From: Undibacterium piscinae
Lineage (GTDB): Bacteria; Pseudomonadota; Gammaproteobacteria; Burkholderiales; Burkholderiaceae_D
Direction: 5' to 3'
Assembly: GCA_003970805.2 (NCBI GenBank)
Contig: CP051152.1
Coordinates: forward strand, 1,922,001-1,986,000
Length of the DNA: 64,000 nt
The notes below the pieces were generated by a model. That model was not told the DNA's origin and did no database searches. It was given only the letters and a program-made list of their open reading frames with translations. Shown here in pieces: positions 1 to 9,263 of the stretch. The position numbers were made by a program, and so were the translations under genes. Position 1 is the stretch's first letter, and each line of letters begins with the position of its first letter.

Positions 1-76
1 TAAAACCTTAAGCATGAGCTTCCTCACACCTGACCATACTCCCCCGTGTATGGTCAGATCACTACCATTTCAGCAC

Positions 77-727
77 ATGAACAAAGCGTTTTCCGGGATA
101 TCCCATGGATACCCCCGACTTTTCATAGCCAGTACAAGTCTGGCGCTATGCTTGCTGGTGACGGCTTGCGGATCGCTCCGCCCTCCTGCGACAAGCGAGA
201 TTAGTGCAGCGGCAGTTGCCACACGCAGTTACCAGCAGCAGTTGCAACTGAGCGGCAGGATACAGGTCCAGTATCAGCAAAATGACAAACCGCAAAGCCT
301 GCCCGGCAACTTCGAATGGCTGCAGGATAAAAACAGCACCGACATTACGTTGATCTCACCGCTGGGCCAAACCATCGCCACGATCAGTCAAAACGCTGCC
401 GGCGCCAGCCTGCAGCAAGCCAATCAGCCGCTGCGCAGTGCCGCCAATCTCGATAGCCTGCTCAATGAGACCCTAGGCTGGCCCTTGCCGGTCAGCGGCC
501 TGCGCGACTGGCTGCAAGGCTACATCCTGACACCTGAGGGCAAACACCAAATGCTGGCGGCACAAGAGAATCTGCACCTGGAAGCCGATGGCTGGCGCAT
601 ACGCTATGTCAGCTGGCAAGATCAGGATGGCCTGCTCCACCCCAAACGCATAGACTTACAACGCTATACCAGCGAGGCCGGCGAAGTAAGCATGCGCATC
701 ATTATCGACCAATGGAAAACCCCATGA
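77..727 (+). CDS. lolB: Outer-membrane lipoprotein LolB
   Basis: Receives lipoproteins from the periplasmic carrier LolA and inserts them into the inner leaflet of the outer membrane. The start at 77 gives a compact lipoprotein signal peptide (MNKAF...) whose lipobox LVTAC places the acylated cysteine about 31 residues in; ATGs at 14 and 50 in the same frame only lengthen the signal. The body has the LolB pattern: QLSGRIQVQY strand, FEW, SPLGQTIATI and the LGWPLPVSGLRDWLQG segment. The last codons overlap ispE as ATGA, the usual lolB-ispE coupling. The family assignment is firm; the exact start is less so. Confidence 0.9.
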   Translation: MNKAFSGISHGYPRLFIASTSLALCLLVTACGSLRPPATSEISAAAVATRSYQQQLQLSGRIQVQYQQNDKPQSLPGNFEWLQDKNSTDITLISPLGQTIATISQNAAGASLQQANQPLRSAANLDSLLNETLGWPLPVSGLRDWLQGYILTPEGKHQMLAAQENLHLEADGWRIRYVSWQDQDGLLHPKRIDLQRYTSEAGEVSMRIIIDQWKTP

Positions 728-1578
728 GCGGCACACTACTGCACTGCCCGGCTCCGGCCAAACTCAATTTATTTTTGCATGTCACAGGCCGTCGCGCCGA
801 TGGCTATCATTTGCTGCAAAGCGCATTTCAATTGATAGACCGCTGCGACAACCTGGATTTCGTCAGCCGTGACGACGGCGTAATACGCAGGACCAATCAG
901 ATTGCCGGCGTGCCGGAAGACAGCGACCTGATCGTACGTGCGGCACGCCTGCTGCAAAGCCATACCGGCAGCCAATACGGGGCCGATCTGACTTTACACA
1001 AGATCCTGCCTATGGGCGGTGGTTTGGGCGGCGGCTCGTCGGATGCCGCCACCACCCTGATGGCGCTCAACCACCTTTGGCAGTGCGGTTTAAGCCGTCA
1101 GGAGTTGATGGAACTGGGACTCCGGCTAGGTGCGGATGTGCCGTTTTTTCTGTTTGGCCGTAATGCCTTTGCCGAAGGTGTAGGCGAAATTTTGCAGGAA
1201 ATTGAGACGCCGGATTGCTGGTATGTCGTGATAGAACCGGGCGTGCAAATTCCCACTCCCGCAATTTTTTCATCAAAAGATTTGACAAGGGACACAAAAC
1301 CCGTCAAGATGTCGGTCTTTCCAAGTGCAGCAACAAATAACTGGAAAAATGATCTGCAAACAGTCGCCGTGACGCTGTTTCCGCAAGTAGATGAAGTCAT
1401 TAATTGGCTAAAAAACTTCGGTGACGCAAGGATGACAGGATCTGGCTCTTGTGTTTTTTGTGCTTTTTTTGACGAAAATTCGGCAAACGAAGTATTAAAA
1501 CAAGTACCTGACCGCTGGGCATCATGGAAAGCGCAAGCGATGAAGCAACACCCGATGTATCATCTGGTGCAGACATAA
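724..1578 (+). CDS. ispE: 4-diphosphocytidyl-2-C-methyl-D-erythritol kinase IspE
   Basis: GHMP-family kinase that phosphorylates CDP-methylerythritol with ATP in the MEP route to isoprenoids; cytoplasmic. The N-terminal PAPAKLNLFLHV strand, the glycine-rich ATP loop PMGGGLGGGSSDAATTL (about residues 95-111) and the late RMTGSGSCVF motif are typical. Length of about 284 residues is normal. An ATG at 712 is possible, but the ATG at 724 overlaps the lolB stop by four bases and starts directly on MSGTLLHCPAPAKLN, so I prefer it. It is followed by tRNA-Gln and prs, the standard betaproteobacterial order. Confidence 0.95.
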   Translation: MSGTLLHCPAPAKLNLFLHVTGRRADGYHLLQSAFQLIDRCDNLDFVSRDDGVIRRTNQIAGVPEDSDLIVRAARLLQSHTGSQYGADLTLHKILPMGGGLGGGSSDAATTLMALNHLWQCGLSRQELMELGLRLGADVPFFLFGRNAFAEGVGEILQEIETPDCWYVVIEPGVQIPTPAIFSSKDLTRDTKPVKMSVFPSAATNNWKNDLQTVAVTLFPQVDEVINWLKNFGDARMTGSGSCVFCAFFDENSANEVLKQVPDRWASWKAQAMKQHPMYHLVQT

Positions 1579-1584
1579 AAAGAT

Positions 1585-1613
1585 TTGGTTTGATGCGAAG
1601 TTAACGCTAAAAT
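1585..1613 (+). promoter_or_regulatory. Predicted sigma-70 promoter for tRNA-Gln
   Basis: TTGGTT (1585-1590) and TAAAAT (1608-1613) are separated by exactly 17 bases. The predicted transcript would begin about 30 bases before the tRNA. Assigned by eye only. Confidence 0.5.
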
Positions 1614-1651
1614 AGCGCAAAATTTAAAACGCATCGGACAACAAGTTGTGT

Positions 1652-1728
1652 AGGGGAGTCGCCAAGCTGGTTAAGGCACCGGATTTTGATTCCGGCATGC
1701 GAAGGTTCGAATCCTTCCTCCCCTGCCA
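1652..1728 (+). tRNA. tRNA-Gln (anticodon TTG)
   Basis: The acceptor strands AGGGGAG (1652-1658) and CTCCCCT (1718-1724) pair. The anticodon stem CCGGA/TCCGG encloses loop TTTTGAT with anticodon TTG at 1686-1688. The T arm GAAGG/CCTTC carries loop TTCGAAT. The CCA end is encoded at 1726-1728. The position between ispE and prs is the usual one for this tRNA in Burkholderiales. Confidence 0.97.
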
Positions 1729-1738
1729 TTAAATACAG

Positions 1739-1772
1739 AGCCGCCGCATATACATGATGCGGCGGCTTTTTT
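1739..1772 (+). terminator. Rho-independent terminator after tRNA-Gln
   Basis: Perfect 11-bp stem, AGCCGCCGCAT (1739-1749) with ATGCGGCGGCT (1757-1767), a 7-base loop and a T run. It lies about 40 bases before the prs start, so it could end the tRNA transcript or act as a leader terminator for prs. Confidence 0.85.
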
Positions 1773-1813
1773 AATTTCCAGCATCCATTAACCTTTAGCC
1801 AATAGGTGATCTC

Positions 1814-2770
1814 ATGCCACGCATAAACGACAACATGATGGTCTTCACCGGCAACGCCAATCCCGCATTGGCCGCAGGTGTAGCTAAACAACTCGGCATC
1901 CCTCTCGGCAAAGCAGACGTCTCCAAATTCTCTGACGGCGAAGTGATGGTCGAGATCAATGAGAACGTTCGCGGTAAAGATGTTTTCGTATTGCAATCCA
2001 CCTGCGCCCCGACCAATGACAACCTGATGGAAATCATGCTGATGGTCGACGCACTCAAGCGCGCCTCAGCTGGTCGTATCACTGCCGCCATTCCTTATTT
2101 TGGTTACGCCCGCCAGGATCGCCGCCCACGCTCAGCGCGTGTTGCGATCTCCGCCAAGGTGGTTGCGAATATGCTGGAAGAAGCCGGTGTCGACCGCGTC
2201 CTGATCATGGATTTGCACGCAGACCAGATTCAAGGTTTCTTCGATATCCCGGTTGATAACATCTACGCTTCTCCGATCTTGCTGGGCGATCTGGTTGCCA
2301 AAAATTACGATGACCTGTTAGTCGTTTCTCCAGACGTCGGTGGTGTGGTTCGCGCCCGCGCACTGGCAAAACGCCTCGGTTGTGATCTGGCGATTATCGA
2401 CAAGCGTCGTCCTAAAGCCAATGTATCCGAAGTCATGAACATCATCGGTGAAGTTGAAGGTCGCAATTGCGTCATCATGGATGACATGGTTGACACTGCA
2501 GGCACCCTAACCAAAGCGGCAGAAGTACTGAAAGAGCGCGGCGCTAAAAAAGTGCTGGCTTACTGTACTCATCCTGTTTTGTCCGGTCCGGCAATCCAGC
2601 GTATTATCCAGTCACCTTTGGATGAACTGGTCGTCACCGATACCATTCCGCTGTCAGAAGCGGCACGCGCCTGTGGCAAGATACGTCAATTGTCTTGCGA
2701 CAGCCTGCTGGCCGAAACTTTCCGCCGCATTACCAAAGGCGAATCAGTCATCTCTTTGTTCACTGACTAA
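1814..2770 (+). CDS. prs: Ribose-phosphate pyrophosphokinase
   Basis: Makes PRPP from ribose 5-phosphate and ATP, feeding purine, pyrimidine, histidine, tryptophan and NAD synthesis; cytoplasmic hexamer. The 318-residue length is normal for class I. Visible signatures are SDGEVMVEI near the N terminus, the ATP/flexible loop region [16 protein letters not shown], the PRPP synthase signature [17 protein letters not shown] (around residue 133) and the ribose-5-phosphate loop [12 protein letters not shown] (around residue 220). It is followed by its own terminator and then rplY. The apt gene at 29.9-30.4 kb uses its product. Confidence 0.98.
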   Translation: MPRINDNMMVFTGNANPALAAGVAKQLGIPLGKADVSKFSDGEVMVEINENVRGKDVFVLQSTCAPTNDNLMEIMLMVDALKRASAGRITAAIPYFGYARQDRRPRSARVAISAKVVANMLEEAGVDRVLIMDLHADQIQGFFDIPVDNIYASPILLGDLVAKNYDDLLVVSPDVGGVVRARALAKRLGCDLAIIDKRRPKANVSEVMNIIGEVEGRNCVIMDDMVDTAGTLTKAAEVLKERGAKKVLAYCTHPVLSGPAIQRIIQSPLDELVVTDTIPLSEAARACGKIRQLSCDSLLAETFRRITKGESVISLFTD

Positions 2771-2789
2771 TTCCTGGCCTACTTTTTTG

Positions 2790-2823
2790 GTCCCGCTGTT
2801 TTTTAAATAGCGGGACTTTTTTG
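2790..2823 (+). terminator. Rho-independent terminator after prs
   Basis: GTCCCGCT (2790-2797) pairs with AGCGGGAC (2809-2816), followed by a T run (2817-2822). Confidence 0.85.
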
Positions 2824-2898
2824 ATTCTCCTGGTCGCGGGAGATCAACACCGCAAAAACGAACATTCCGTTTGAATTTGCAATTTTTGGAGCAACAAA

Positions 2899-3486
2899 AT
2901 GAAAGTTATCGCATTTACACGCACATTACAGGGCACCGGAGCGAGCCGCCGCCTGCGTATCGCTGGTCAAACTCCAGGTATCATTTACGGTGGCACTGCA
3001 GCACCAGTATCGATCACTCTGGATCACAATGCTTTGTACCATGCATTGAAAAAAGAAGCTTTCCACGCATCGATCCTGGATATGGATCTCGACGGTAAAG
3101 TAGAAAAAGTTCTGTTGCGCGACTTCCAAGTCCACGCATACAAACAATTGGTATTGCACGCTGATTTCCAACGCGTAGATCCAACTAAGAGCATCCACGT
3201 TAAAGTGCCTTTGCACTTCATCAACGCAGAAGTTTCTCCTGCAGTGAAATTGTCCGCAGCTGTTATCAGCCACGTTTTGGTTGATCTGGACGTTGCTTGC
3301 TTGCCTGCTGACTTGCCAGAATTCATCACTGTTGATCTGTCTACTCTGGAAGCTGGTCAATCACTGCACGTTTCTAGCCTGACATTGCCTACTGGTGTTA
3401 CTGCAGTTGTTCACGGTGACGATGCGACTGTTGCTATCGCAGTTGTACCGCGTGGTGCAGTTGTTGCTGAAGCTCCAGCTAAGTAA
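2899..3486 (+). CDS. rplY: 50S ribosomal protein L25/Ctc
   Basis: Binds 5S rRNA in the central protuberance. At 195 residues it is the long two-domain Ctc form: an N-terminal L25 domain ([24 protein letters not shown]) and a C-terminal beta domain (residues 95-195) ending in an Ala/Val-rich tail. A GGAGCAAC ribosome site lies about 8 bases before the ATG. In related genomes pth often follows; here a terminator and ggt follow instead. Confidence 0.97.
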   Translation: MKVIAFTRTLQGTGASRRLRIAGQTPGIIYGGTAAPVSITLDHNALYHALKKEAFHASILDMDLDGKVEKVLLRDFQVHAYKQLVLHADFQRVDPTKSIHVKVPLHFINAEVSPAVKLSAAVISHVLVDLDVACLPADLPEFITVDLSTLEAGQSLHVSSLTLPTGVTAVVHGDDATVAIAVVPRGAVVAEAPAK

Positions 3487-3530
3487 TTTGCCTTCTTATC
3501 CGGTGCATGCCGGATAAAAGCAAAACAAGA

Positions 3531-3556
3531 ACCGCCAGCGATGGCGGTTTTTTTTC
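3531..3556 (+). terminator. Rho-independent terminator after rplY
   Basis: ACCGCC (3531-3536) pairs with GGCGGT (3543-3548), then a run of eight or more T. A second hairpin, ATCCGG/CCGGAT, lies just upstream at about 3499-3516. Confidence 0.8.
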
Positions 3557-3748
3557 GTCAAGAATACCCGGAACACCGGACCTGCCTCAACGCTCACGTT
3601 ATCGACGGACTCAGATTCCGAGCCATCCACTACACGCATGCAGGCGGATCAGGCTATTCACGCCCCATGTATTTAACCTATGATAATGCCAGCTGTCATT
3701 TTTTAATCTTTCCATAAGATTCCCGCCCTCTTTTTCAAAGGAAGCATT

Positions 3749-5485
3749 TTGGCTATCAGCACACCACGATCGACTCTCCTCACTATCGCCCTCAGCCTGG
3801 TGGCGCCCCTGAGCGTCTGCCAGGCACAATCGGCACTACCAGTCTACGATACCAGCTACAGCATAGTCAGCCCGGTACAGGCAAAACACGGCATGGTGGC
3901 GAGCGAGCAAGCCCTGGCCACGCAGGTAGGGCTAGAGGTGCTCAAGCGCGGCGGCAATGCGATAGACGCCAGCGTAGCGGTCGGCTTCGCGCTGGCGGTG
4001 GTGCTACCGAATGCCGGCAATATCGGCGGCGGTGGCTTCATGCTGATTCACGATGCCAAGAGCGGCAAAGACATAGCATTAGATTTTCGCGAAATGGCCC
4101 CCTCCGCCGCCAGCCGCGATATGTATCTCGATGCTGCCGGAAAAGTGATACCGCGCAGCTCGACTTTCAGCCATCTGGCAGTGGGTGTGCCTGGCACCGT
4201 GGCGGGTCTGGATCTGGCATTGAAAAAATACGGCAGCATGCCGCTCAAGGAACTAATTGCACCAGCTATCAAACTGGCAGAGCAAGGTTTTGAAATCAGT
4301 CCCCATCTTGCCGATATGCTGGCCGCCAGCCGCGAACATCTGGGTAAATGGCCGGCCAGCCGTGCGATTTTTTTCAAGGGTGAGCGTCCGCTACAGGCCG
4401 GCGAAGTTCTGGTACAAAAAGACCTGGCACGCTCGCTGCGACTAATCGGTGAACAAGGACCCAAGGTTTTTTATGAAGGTGAGATAGCGAAAAAAATCGT
4501 CGCCGAAATGACCGCTCATCAAGGCCTCATTAGTAGCGCCGACATGAAAAATTACCGCGCAATAGAACGCCAACCAGTCTCAGGCAATTATCGCGGCTAT
4601 CAAGTGCTGTCTATGCCACCACCGAGTTCGGGCGGAGTCCACATCGTACAAATGCTCAATATGCTGGAAAACTATCCGGTAAAACAGCAAGGCGTCAACA
4701 GCGCACAAAACCTGCATCTGATGAGCGAAGTCATGAAACTCGCCTACGTCGATCGATCCGAATATCTGGGTGATCCTGATTTCAGTAAAGTGCCAGTGAA
4801 AGAACTCACCTCACCGGCATACGCAAAAGAGCTGGTAAAAAAAATCAATGCGGAACAGGCGACGCCATCTAGCCAAATTAAACCGGGTAAATTAGCTGCC
4901 TATGAGAGCGATCAGACTACCCACTATTCGGTGGCAGATCAACATGGCAACGTAGTTGCCACTACCTATACCCTCAACCTCCTGTTCGGTAGCGGCATCG
5001 TCGCCGCCGGTACTGGCATTACCTTAAATAATGAGATGGATGATTTTTCCATCAAGGCCGGAGTGCCAAATGCCTTTGGTCTCATCGGTGGTGCCGCCAA
5101 TGCGGTTGAAGCAAACAAACGCCCCTTAAGCTCCATGTCACCAACGATTATTCTCAAGGATGGCAAGCCATTTCTGGCCACCGGCAGCCCCGGTGGCAGC
5201 CGCATTATCACCACCACCCTGCAAATGATCATGAACGTCATCGATCATGAGATGAACGTGGCGGACGCAAGCCTGACGCCACGTATCCACCATCAATGGG
5301 AGCCGGATCAATTGCGCCTGGAAAAAGGCATCAGTATCGATACCCAAAATATCCTTAGGCAAAAAGGCCAGAACATCGTCATCGCCAGGCCTATGGGCCG
5401 TACCCAGACCATACAAATAAAGGCAGATGGTTTTGAAGGCTATTCCGACCCGCGTAACCCGGATGGAAAAACCCTGGGTTATTAA
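3749..5485 (+). CDS. ggt: Gamma-glutamyltransferase (glutathione hydrolase)
   Basis: Periplasmic N-terminal-nucleophile enzyme that removes the gamma-glutamyl group of glutathione. The gene starts with TTG behind AAAGGAAG; I see no better ATG. The first 26 residues form a Sec signal ending near CQA|QS. Family motifs in order: GGNAIDASVA, NAGNIGGGGFMLI, the autocleavage site with nucleophile Thr at about residue 390 (QTTHYSVAD), TLNLLFGSGI, and the oxyanion region PLSSMSPTI with GSPGGSRI. The 578-residue length is typical. It stands alone between two terminators, so it is probably a single transcription unit. Confidence 0.95.
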   Translation: MAISTPRSTLLTIALSLVAPLSVCQAQSALPVYDTSYSIVSPVQAKHGMVASEQALATQVGLEVLKRGGNAIDASVAVGFALAVVLPNAGNIGGGGFMLIHDAKSGKDIALDFREMAPSAASRDMYLDAAGKVIPRSSTFSHLAVGVPGTVAGLDLALKKYGSMPLKELIAPAIKLAEQGFEISPHLADMLAASREHLGKWPASRAIFFKGERPLQAGEVLVQKDLARSLRLIGEQGPKVFYEGEIAKKIVAEMTAHQGLISSADMKNYRAIERQPVSGNYRGYQVLSMPPPSSGGVHIVQMLNMLENYPVKQQGVNSAQNLHLMSEVMKLAYVDRSEYLGDPDFSKVPVKELTSPAYAKELVKKINAEQATPSSQIKPGKLAAYESDQTTHYSVADQHGNVVATTYTLNLLFGSGIVAAGTGITLNNEMDDFSIKAGVPNAFGLIGGAANAVEANKRPLSSMSPTIILKDGKPFLATGSPGGSRIITTTLQMIMNVIDHEMNVADASLTPRIHHQWEPDQLRLEKGISIDTQNILRQKGQNIVIARPMGRTQTIQIKADGFEGYSDPRNPDGKTLGY

Positions 5486-5518
5486 TTATCTTGATTTAAA
5501 AAAGCCTAAATCACACAA

Positions 5519-5548
5519 AAAAGCCTTGAAAAATATCAAGGCTTTTCC
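5519..5548 (+). terminator. Rho-independent terminator after ggt
   Basis: AAGCCTTGA (5521-5529) pairs with TCAAGGCTT (5537-5545), with A-rich and T-rich flanks, so it could act on either strand. Confidence 0.8.
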
Positions 5549-5662
5549 ATTTAAACGCAAGACAAACTGATCCACATCAAGTTTCCGAAATTCAACTCCC
5601 CTAGAATCGAGCGCAAAGCCAATTTTTGGCGAAAACTAAGCTAGTGACGAATGGGAGCGGGA

Positions 5663-6457
5663 ATGACGATAGAATTATTTAACGATGGCAAGCACATTTG
5701 CCTGATGTTCAACGATCTTGGCAAAGGTGCCAGCGATGAAGCAGTGCAAGCCAACCAGTTTCTAATCGTCTCCGATGGTGAGGGTGCGCTGATAGACCCT
5801 AGCGGCAATATCACTTACAACAGCCTGCTACTGGAGATGCAAAAACATCTGCCCAGGAAGCAACTCAAATATCTGTTCGCTTCACATCAAGACCCCGACA
5901 TTATCGGCGCACTCGATAAATGGCTGTTCAGTACCGAATGCCAGTTGTATGTGTCGGCCTTATGGTCGCGCTTTGTGCCGCACTTTTGCAACCTGAACCG
6001 CGCCGACGGCCGCATCACCGGGATACCCGACCAAGGTATGGGTATCGCGCTGCGCGACACCGTCATTCATGCAATTCCCGCGCACTTCTTACACGCCGAA
6101 GGCAATTTCCAGTTTTATGACAGTAAGTCAAAAATTCTGTTCTCGGGTGACATGGGCGCGTCCATGGTCGACGCCCATGAAATCAGCGCTCCCATCAGTA
6201 CAAAAGACGAATTTTATGCACAGCTACATACGATGAGCGGCTTTCACAAGCGCTACATGGTGTCGAATAAAGTCTGCCGCTTTTGGGTCAATATGGTGCG
6301 ACAAATGGATGTGCAGATGCTGGTCCCCCAGCATGGCCGCTACATGGTAGGTGCCGCGATACCTGCATTCCTAGACTGGATAGAAAATCTGCAATGCGGG
6401 ATTGATCTGTTCACGCAGGAGCACTATCGTTTTTTGAGGCGTCTTTTTGCAGAATAG
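5663..6457 (+). CDS. ODP-type metallo-beta-lactamase-fold protein
   Basis: Resembles the oxygen-binding diiron (ODP) family, i.e. the metallo-beta-lactamase domain of flavodiiron proteins without the flavodoxin part. Metal-ligand-like motifs are SHQDPDI (His75, Asp77, Asp79), HAEGNFQFYD, FSGDMGA and VPQHG. I prefer the ATG at 5663 because GGGAGCGG (5653-5660) sits right before it; an ATG at 5651 is also in frame. There is no signal peptide, so it should be cytoplasmic. It is monocistronic, with no flavodoxin or rubredoxin beside it. Sensor versus oxygen/NO reductase cannot be decided from sequence. Confidence 0.75.
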   Translation: MTIELFNDGKHICLMFNDLGKGASDEAVQANQFLIVSDGEGALIDPSGNITYNSLLLEMQKHLPRKQLKYLFASHQDPDIIGALDKWLFSTECQLYVSALWSRFVPHFCNLNRADGRITGIPDQGMGIALRDTVIHAIPAHFLHAEGNFQFYDSKSKILFSGDMGASMVDAHEISAPISTKDEFYAQLHTMSGFHKRYMVSNKVCRFWVNMVRQMDVQMLVPQHGRYMVGAAIPAFLDWIENLQCGIDLFTQEHYRFLRRLFAE

Positions 6458-6887
6458 CCAATATTTCAGGTCTTTTTTATCCATAAATCTCATTTTATAG
6501 AAAATTTTTCTCCCGGCTTTTTAATGCCTGCGCCATCTGTTCATTGTTGCGATGTCGTTATTCGGACTGAGGAAAAATCTGTTCCGACCAAGCCTAGCGC
6601 CAAGCATCGCTGCGCTTAGTACGACTTTACGGCGTTTTCTACCAACAAAAAAAAACCTCATTGATAGAGATGCAGACCGCATACACTAAGGCACACAGAA
6701 GCAATACGTCGCCATTGTATTGCGAGCCCGATAGTGCAACAAAGGTATGCGCTCTAGAAATAGTTTTTAGTTCCCGACATGGCGAACGCAACAAGGCCAC
6801 TGTAATTTTTCGCAAGTCCTACCGATACCAGAACGCCGCCAATTACCAAGCTATGGCTGGCGACAACCAGCATCAATAAGGAATGAT
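6458..6887. other. Intergenic stretch without a supported gene
   Basis: About 430 bases. A 72-codon open frame (6661-6879) has no ribosome site or family resemblance and I do not call it. The end holds the AAGGAAT ribosome site of the following gene. No convincing terminator or repeat seen. Confidence 0.5.
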
Positions 6888-8096
6888 ATGCACGAGCACA
6901 CTCAACAATGGCAAATGGATACCCTGCTGACTCATGCCGGCCGCAAGGGCAAGGCGCATAGTGGCCCGGTTAATCCGCCGGTGATCCGCGCTTCCACCAT
7001 GCTATTCCCGAATGTCGCTGCGCTCAAGCAAGCCACCGGCACCCGCGGCATCTATGGCCGCCACGGCAACGAGACCACTCACGCGCTCGAGCACGCGCTG
7101 TGCGCCGCCGAAGGTGCCGCTGCCTGCCTGCTGACGCCATCGGGCCTCTCTGCCATCACCACCACCCTGCTGGCCTTGCTGCAACCTGGCGACCATTTAT
7201 TGATGGTCGATACTACCTATGACCCTACCCGTTTATTTTGCGATGGCATGCTCAGGCAAATCGGCGTCAGCACCACGTATTACGATCCTTTGATAGGCGC
7301 TGACATCAGCGCATTGATGCAGCCCAATACCAAAGTCATCTTCGTAGAGTCGCCCGGTTCACTCACATTTGAAGTGCAAGACATTCCCGCCATCGCCAAG
7401 GTAGCCCATGCGCAAGGCGCACTGGTCGTCTCCGACAGCACCTGGGCCACGCCGATAGGCTGGTCCAGTTTTGAACTAGGTATCGATGTCTCGCTGCACG
7501 CTGCCACCAAATACATCGTCGGCCACTCCGATGCGCTGATGGGCATCATCCTCACCACGGCAGCCTTGGCAGAGCGTCTGCGCTGCACCTACAAGCAACT
7601 CGGCTTAACCATCAGCGGCGACGATGCCGCACTGGCCTTACGCGGCCTGCGCACGCTGTCGGCACGTCTGGCCATGCACAGAACCAGCGCGCATCAAGTC
7701 GCAACCTGGTTAAAAGCCCAACCGGAAATCGCCGAAGTGCTGTACCCGCCTATGGAAGGCAGCGCCGGCCATGAGTTATGGAAACGCGATTTCCGCCCTG
7801 AATATGCGTGCGGTCTGATGGGTGCAGTGTTTCGCGCTGACATTACCGAACAACAAGTGGCGGCGCTGATAGACCGCGGCGGCGCTGATTACCGAACCGA
7901 ACTGTTCGGCATAGGCTTTAGCTGGGGCGGCTTCGAAAGCCTGATACTGCCAACCGCGCCACGCAACTGCCGGCATAACGCCGATCACTGGCAAGCGCCT
8001 ATGATGCGTCTGCATATAGGCTTGGAAGGTGTGCAGGATTTAATCAGTGATCTGCAAATGACGCTACTAGCCACACGATCTAATCCGGCCTTGTAG
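6888..8096 (+). CDS. metC: Cystathionine beta-lyase
   Basis: PLP-dependent Cys/Met-metabolism enzyme that splits cystathionine to homocysteine, ammonia and pyruvate in methionine synthesis. Signs are LLTHAGRKG and NPPVIRAST near the N terminus, IYGRHGNETTHALE, the cofactor-binding YDPTR region, and the Schiff-base lysine in SLHAATKYIVGHSD (around residue 210), then SWGGFESL and the C-terminal RLHIGLEGVQDLISDL. The 402-residue length fits. It resembles the MetC branch more than MetB because of the GIDVSLHAATKYI and FGIGFSWGGFESL forms. The gene stands alone; a broken exporter follows in the opposite direction. Confidence 0.9.
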   Translation: MHEHTQQWQMDTLLTHAGRKGKAHSGPVNPPVIRASTMLFPNVAALKQATGTRGIYGRHGNETTHALEHALCAAEGAAACLLTPSGLSAITTTLLALLQPGDHLLMVDTTYDPTRLFCDGMLRQIGVSTTYYDPLIGADISALMQPNTKVIFVESPGSLTFEVQDIPAIAKVAHAQGALVVSDSTWATPIGWSSFELGIDVSLHAATKYIVGHSDALMGIILTTAALAERLRCTYKQLGLTISGDDAALALRGLRTLSARLAMHRTSAHQVATWLKAQPEIAEVLYPPMEGSAGHELWKRDFRPEYACGLMGAVFRADITEQQVAALIDRGGADYRTELFGIGFSWGGFESLILPTAPRNCRHNADHWQAPMMRLHIGLEGVQDLISDLQMTLLATRSNPAL

Positions 8097-8577
8097 CGCA
8101 AGTAGGCTTCGCGTGGCGCTACGGCTGAGAGTAGCAAAGCCACCTGCCGAGGCTTGCTGCGGCACCAAAGAGGCGAAGATACTGGCGATCACGATGGCGG
8201 TTTTCGGGTTGCTCAATTGCGTCCCCAAGCCCAAGACAAATGCCCGACGCACGCTGCCCACTTGCGATCCTCGCGCCTGCGGCGTCTCAGTCACTACACT
8301 TAAGCTATCAGGGGCGGCACTCCAGATGCGATATGCCATCAGCAGCGCACCCGCTAGTTTTAATCCTAAGTATAGCCACGGCACAGCTGTCAATAAAGCC
8401 TGCAAGCCCAACAGCGCGGCGGCGGCAAACACACTACCACCGACACCCATGCCGAAGGCGGCCGCTAAGCCTTGCTGACGACTGCGGGTGCGATTCGCGC
8501 CACCATCACAAAGCTAGGGCCTGGGCTCATCGCGCCCAAGGCAATGTGACTGCGCTCGCGATCAATATTTCATGCAT
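8097..8577 (-). pseudogene. LysE/RhtB-family exporter, frameshifted and truncated
   Basis: The pieces of a LysE-type amino-acid exporter lie in three frames. [12 protein letters not shown] starts at 8577 behind AAGGAGTA. A second frame then carries GAMSPGPSFVMVAR, the family's N-terminal signature. From about 8475 a third frame carries RQQGLAAAFGMGVGGSVFA and continues through LQALLTAVPWLYLGLKLAGA and GLGTQLSNPKTAIVIASIFA. The expected C-terminal 60 or so residues are missing; the frame runs into the metC 3' end instead. At least two indels plus a lost end make this decay rather than a single error. The family is clear; the substrate is not. Confidence 0.85.
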
Positions 8578-8618
8578 GCTTACTCCTTAATTTGGTCTGC
8601 AGGTGCTGGCGGTGCCAG

Positions 8619-8794
8619 TCATGAGCTGTGCCGCCTATACTTCTTGTCAAAGTCGGCTTTGGCAACGCCGCAATCAGGGCATTTCCAAGCTCATCGATGT
8701 CTGTCCATCGTGTACCGGCGGCGATCCCCTCCTCTGGCAGACCTAAGCTTTCATCGTAAATAAAACCGCAAATGGCGCATTGATATGTTTTCAT
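8619..8794 (-). pseudogene. Rubredoxin, frameshifted between the two Cys pairs
   Basis: The N-terminal half [20 protein letters not shown] carries the first CxxC of a type I rubredoxin. After TRWTDIDE the frame is off by one base; shifting restores [17 protein letters not shown] with the second CxxCG, ending at a TGA at 8619. The restored protein would have about 58 residues, normal for rubredoxin, a one-iron electron carrier. As written, the encoded product lacks the second cysteine pair and cannot bind iron. It lies downstream of a cytochrome c and a ferritin-like gene, probably one operon. It could be real decay or a one-base sequence error. Confidence 0.85.
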
Positions 8795-8830
8795 ACTGAA
8801 CTACTTTCTATCGTTGAAAAAAGATTTAGA

Positions 8831-9193
8831 TTAAGGCTGGCTTTTGAGATAGGCGATCAAATCTTCGCGGTCTTTGGCGCTGGCCACGGCATAGCCCATT
8901 TTTTGCCCAGGGATGAATTTTTCTGGATTACTCAACCACAGATCCAGGTTCTTTTCTGTCCACAGCAGCTTAGACTTTTTGAGGGCGGGGCTGTACTCAA
9001 AATCAGCAACGCTACCGGCTTTTCGACCAAACACGCCCTTATGCGCTGGCCCGGCCATACTCGCAGCGATGGAGTGACAGGCGATACACTGCGCACCGTA
9101 CAAAAGCTGACCGTTTTTTAAATCGCCTTCAGCCTGCGCCAGTGGCGCGAGCAAGGCGCTCAACAGCGTGACTGTAGTTAGAATAATTTTCAT
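8831..9193 (-). CDS. Class I c-type cytochrome, periplasmic
   Basis: Small monohaem cytochrome of about 120 residues. The ATG at 9193 follows GGGGAGC and begins a clean Sec signal (MKIILTTVTLLSALLAPLAQA). The haem site is CIACH (around residues 35-39), followed by GPAHKGVFGRKAG, the mitochondrial/c2-like stretch, and the axial methionine in GQKMGYAV near the C terminus. It lies between a Tat-exported ferritin-like gene and a rubredoxin on the same strand, which suggests a joint redox role (inference). The partner oxidoreductase is unknown. Confidence 0.9.
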   Translation of the reverse strand: MKIILTTVTLLSALLAPLAQAEGDLKNGQLLYGAQCIACHSIAASMAGPAHKGVFGRKAGSVADFEYSPALKKSKLLWTEKNLDLWLSNPEKFIPGQKMGYAVASAKDREDLIAYLKSQP

Positions 9194-9263
9194 CAAAGCT
9201 CCCCATCCAGGTAGGCGCGCTAGCCGCTTTTGCGTGCGCAAAGCGGCCAACACAAAACTGCAA

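Noticed and set aside
1607..1996. 129-codon minus frame across tRNA-Gln
   Set aside because: Covers a clear tRNA and the start of prs on the other strand; typical spurious frame around tRNAs.
6661..6879. 72-codon frame upstream of metC
   Set aside because: No ribosome site, no family features, ends just before the metC ribosome site.
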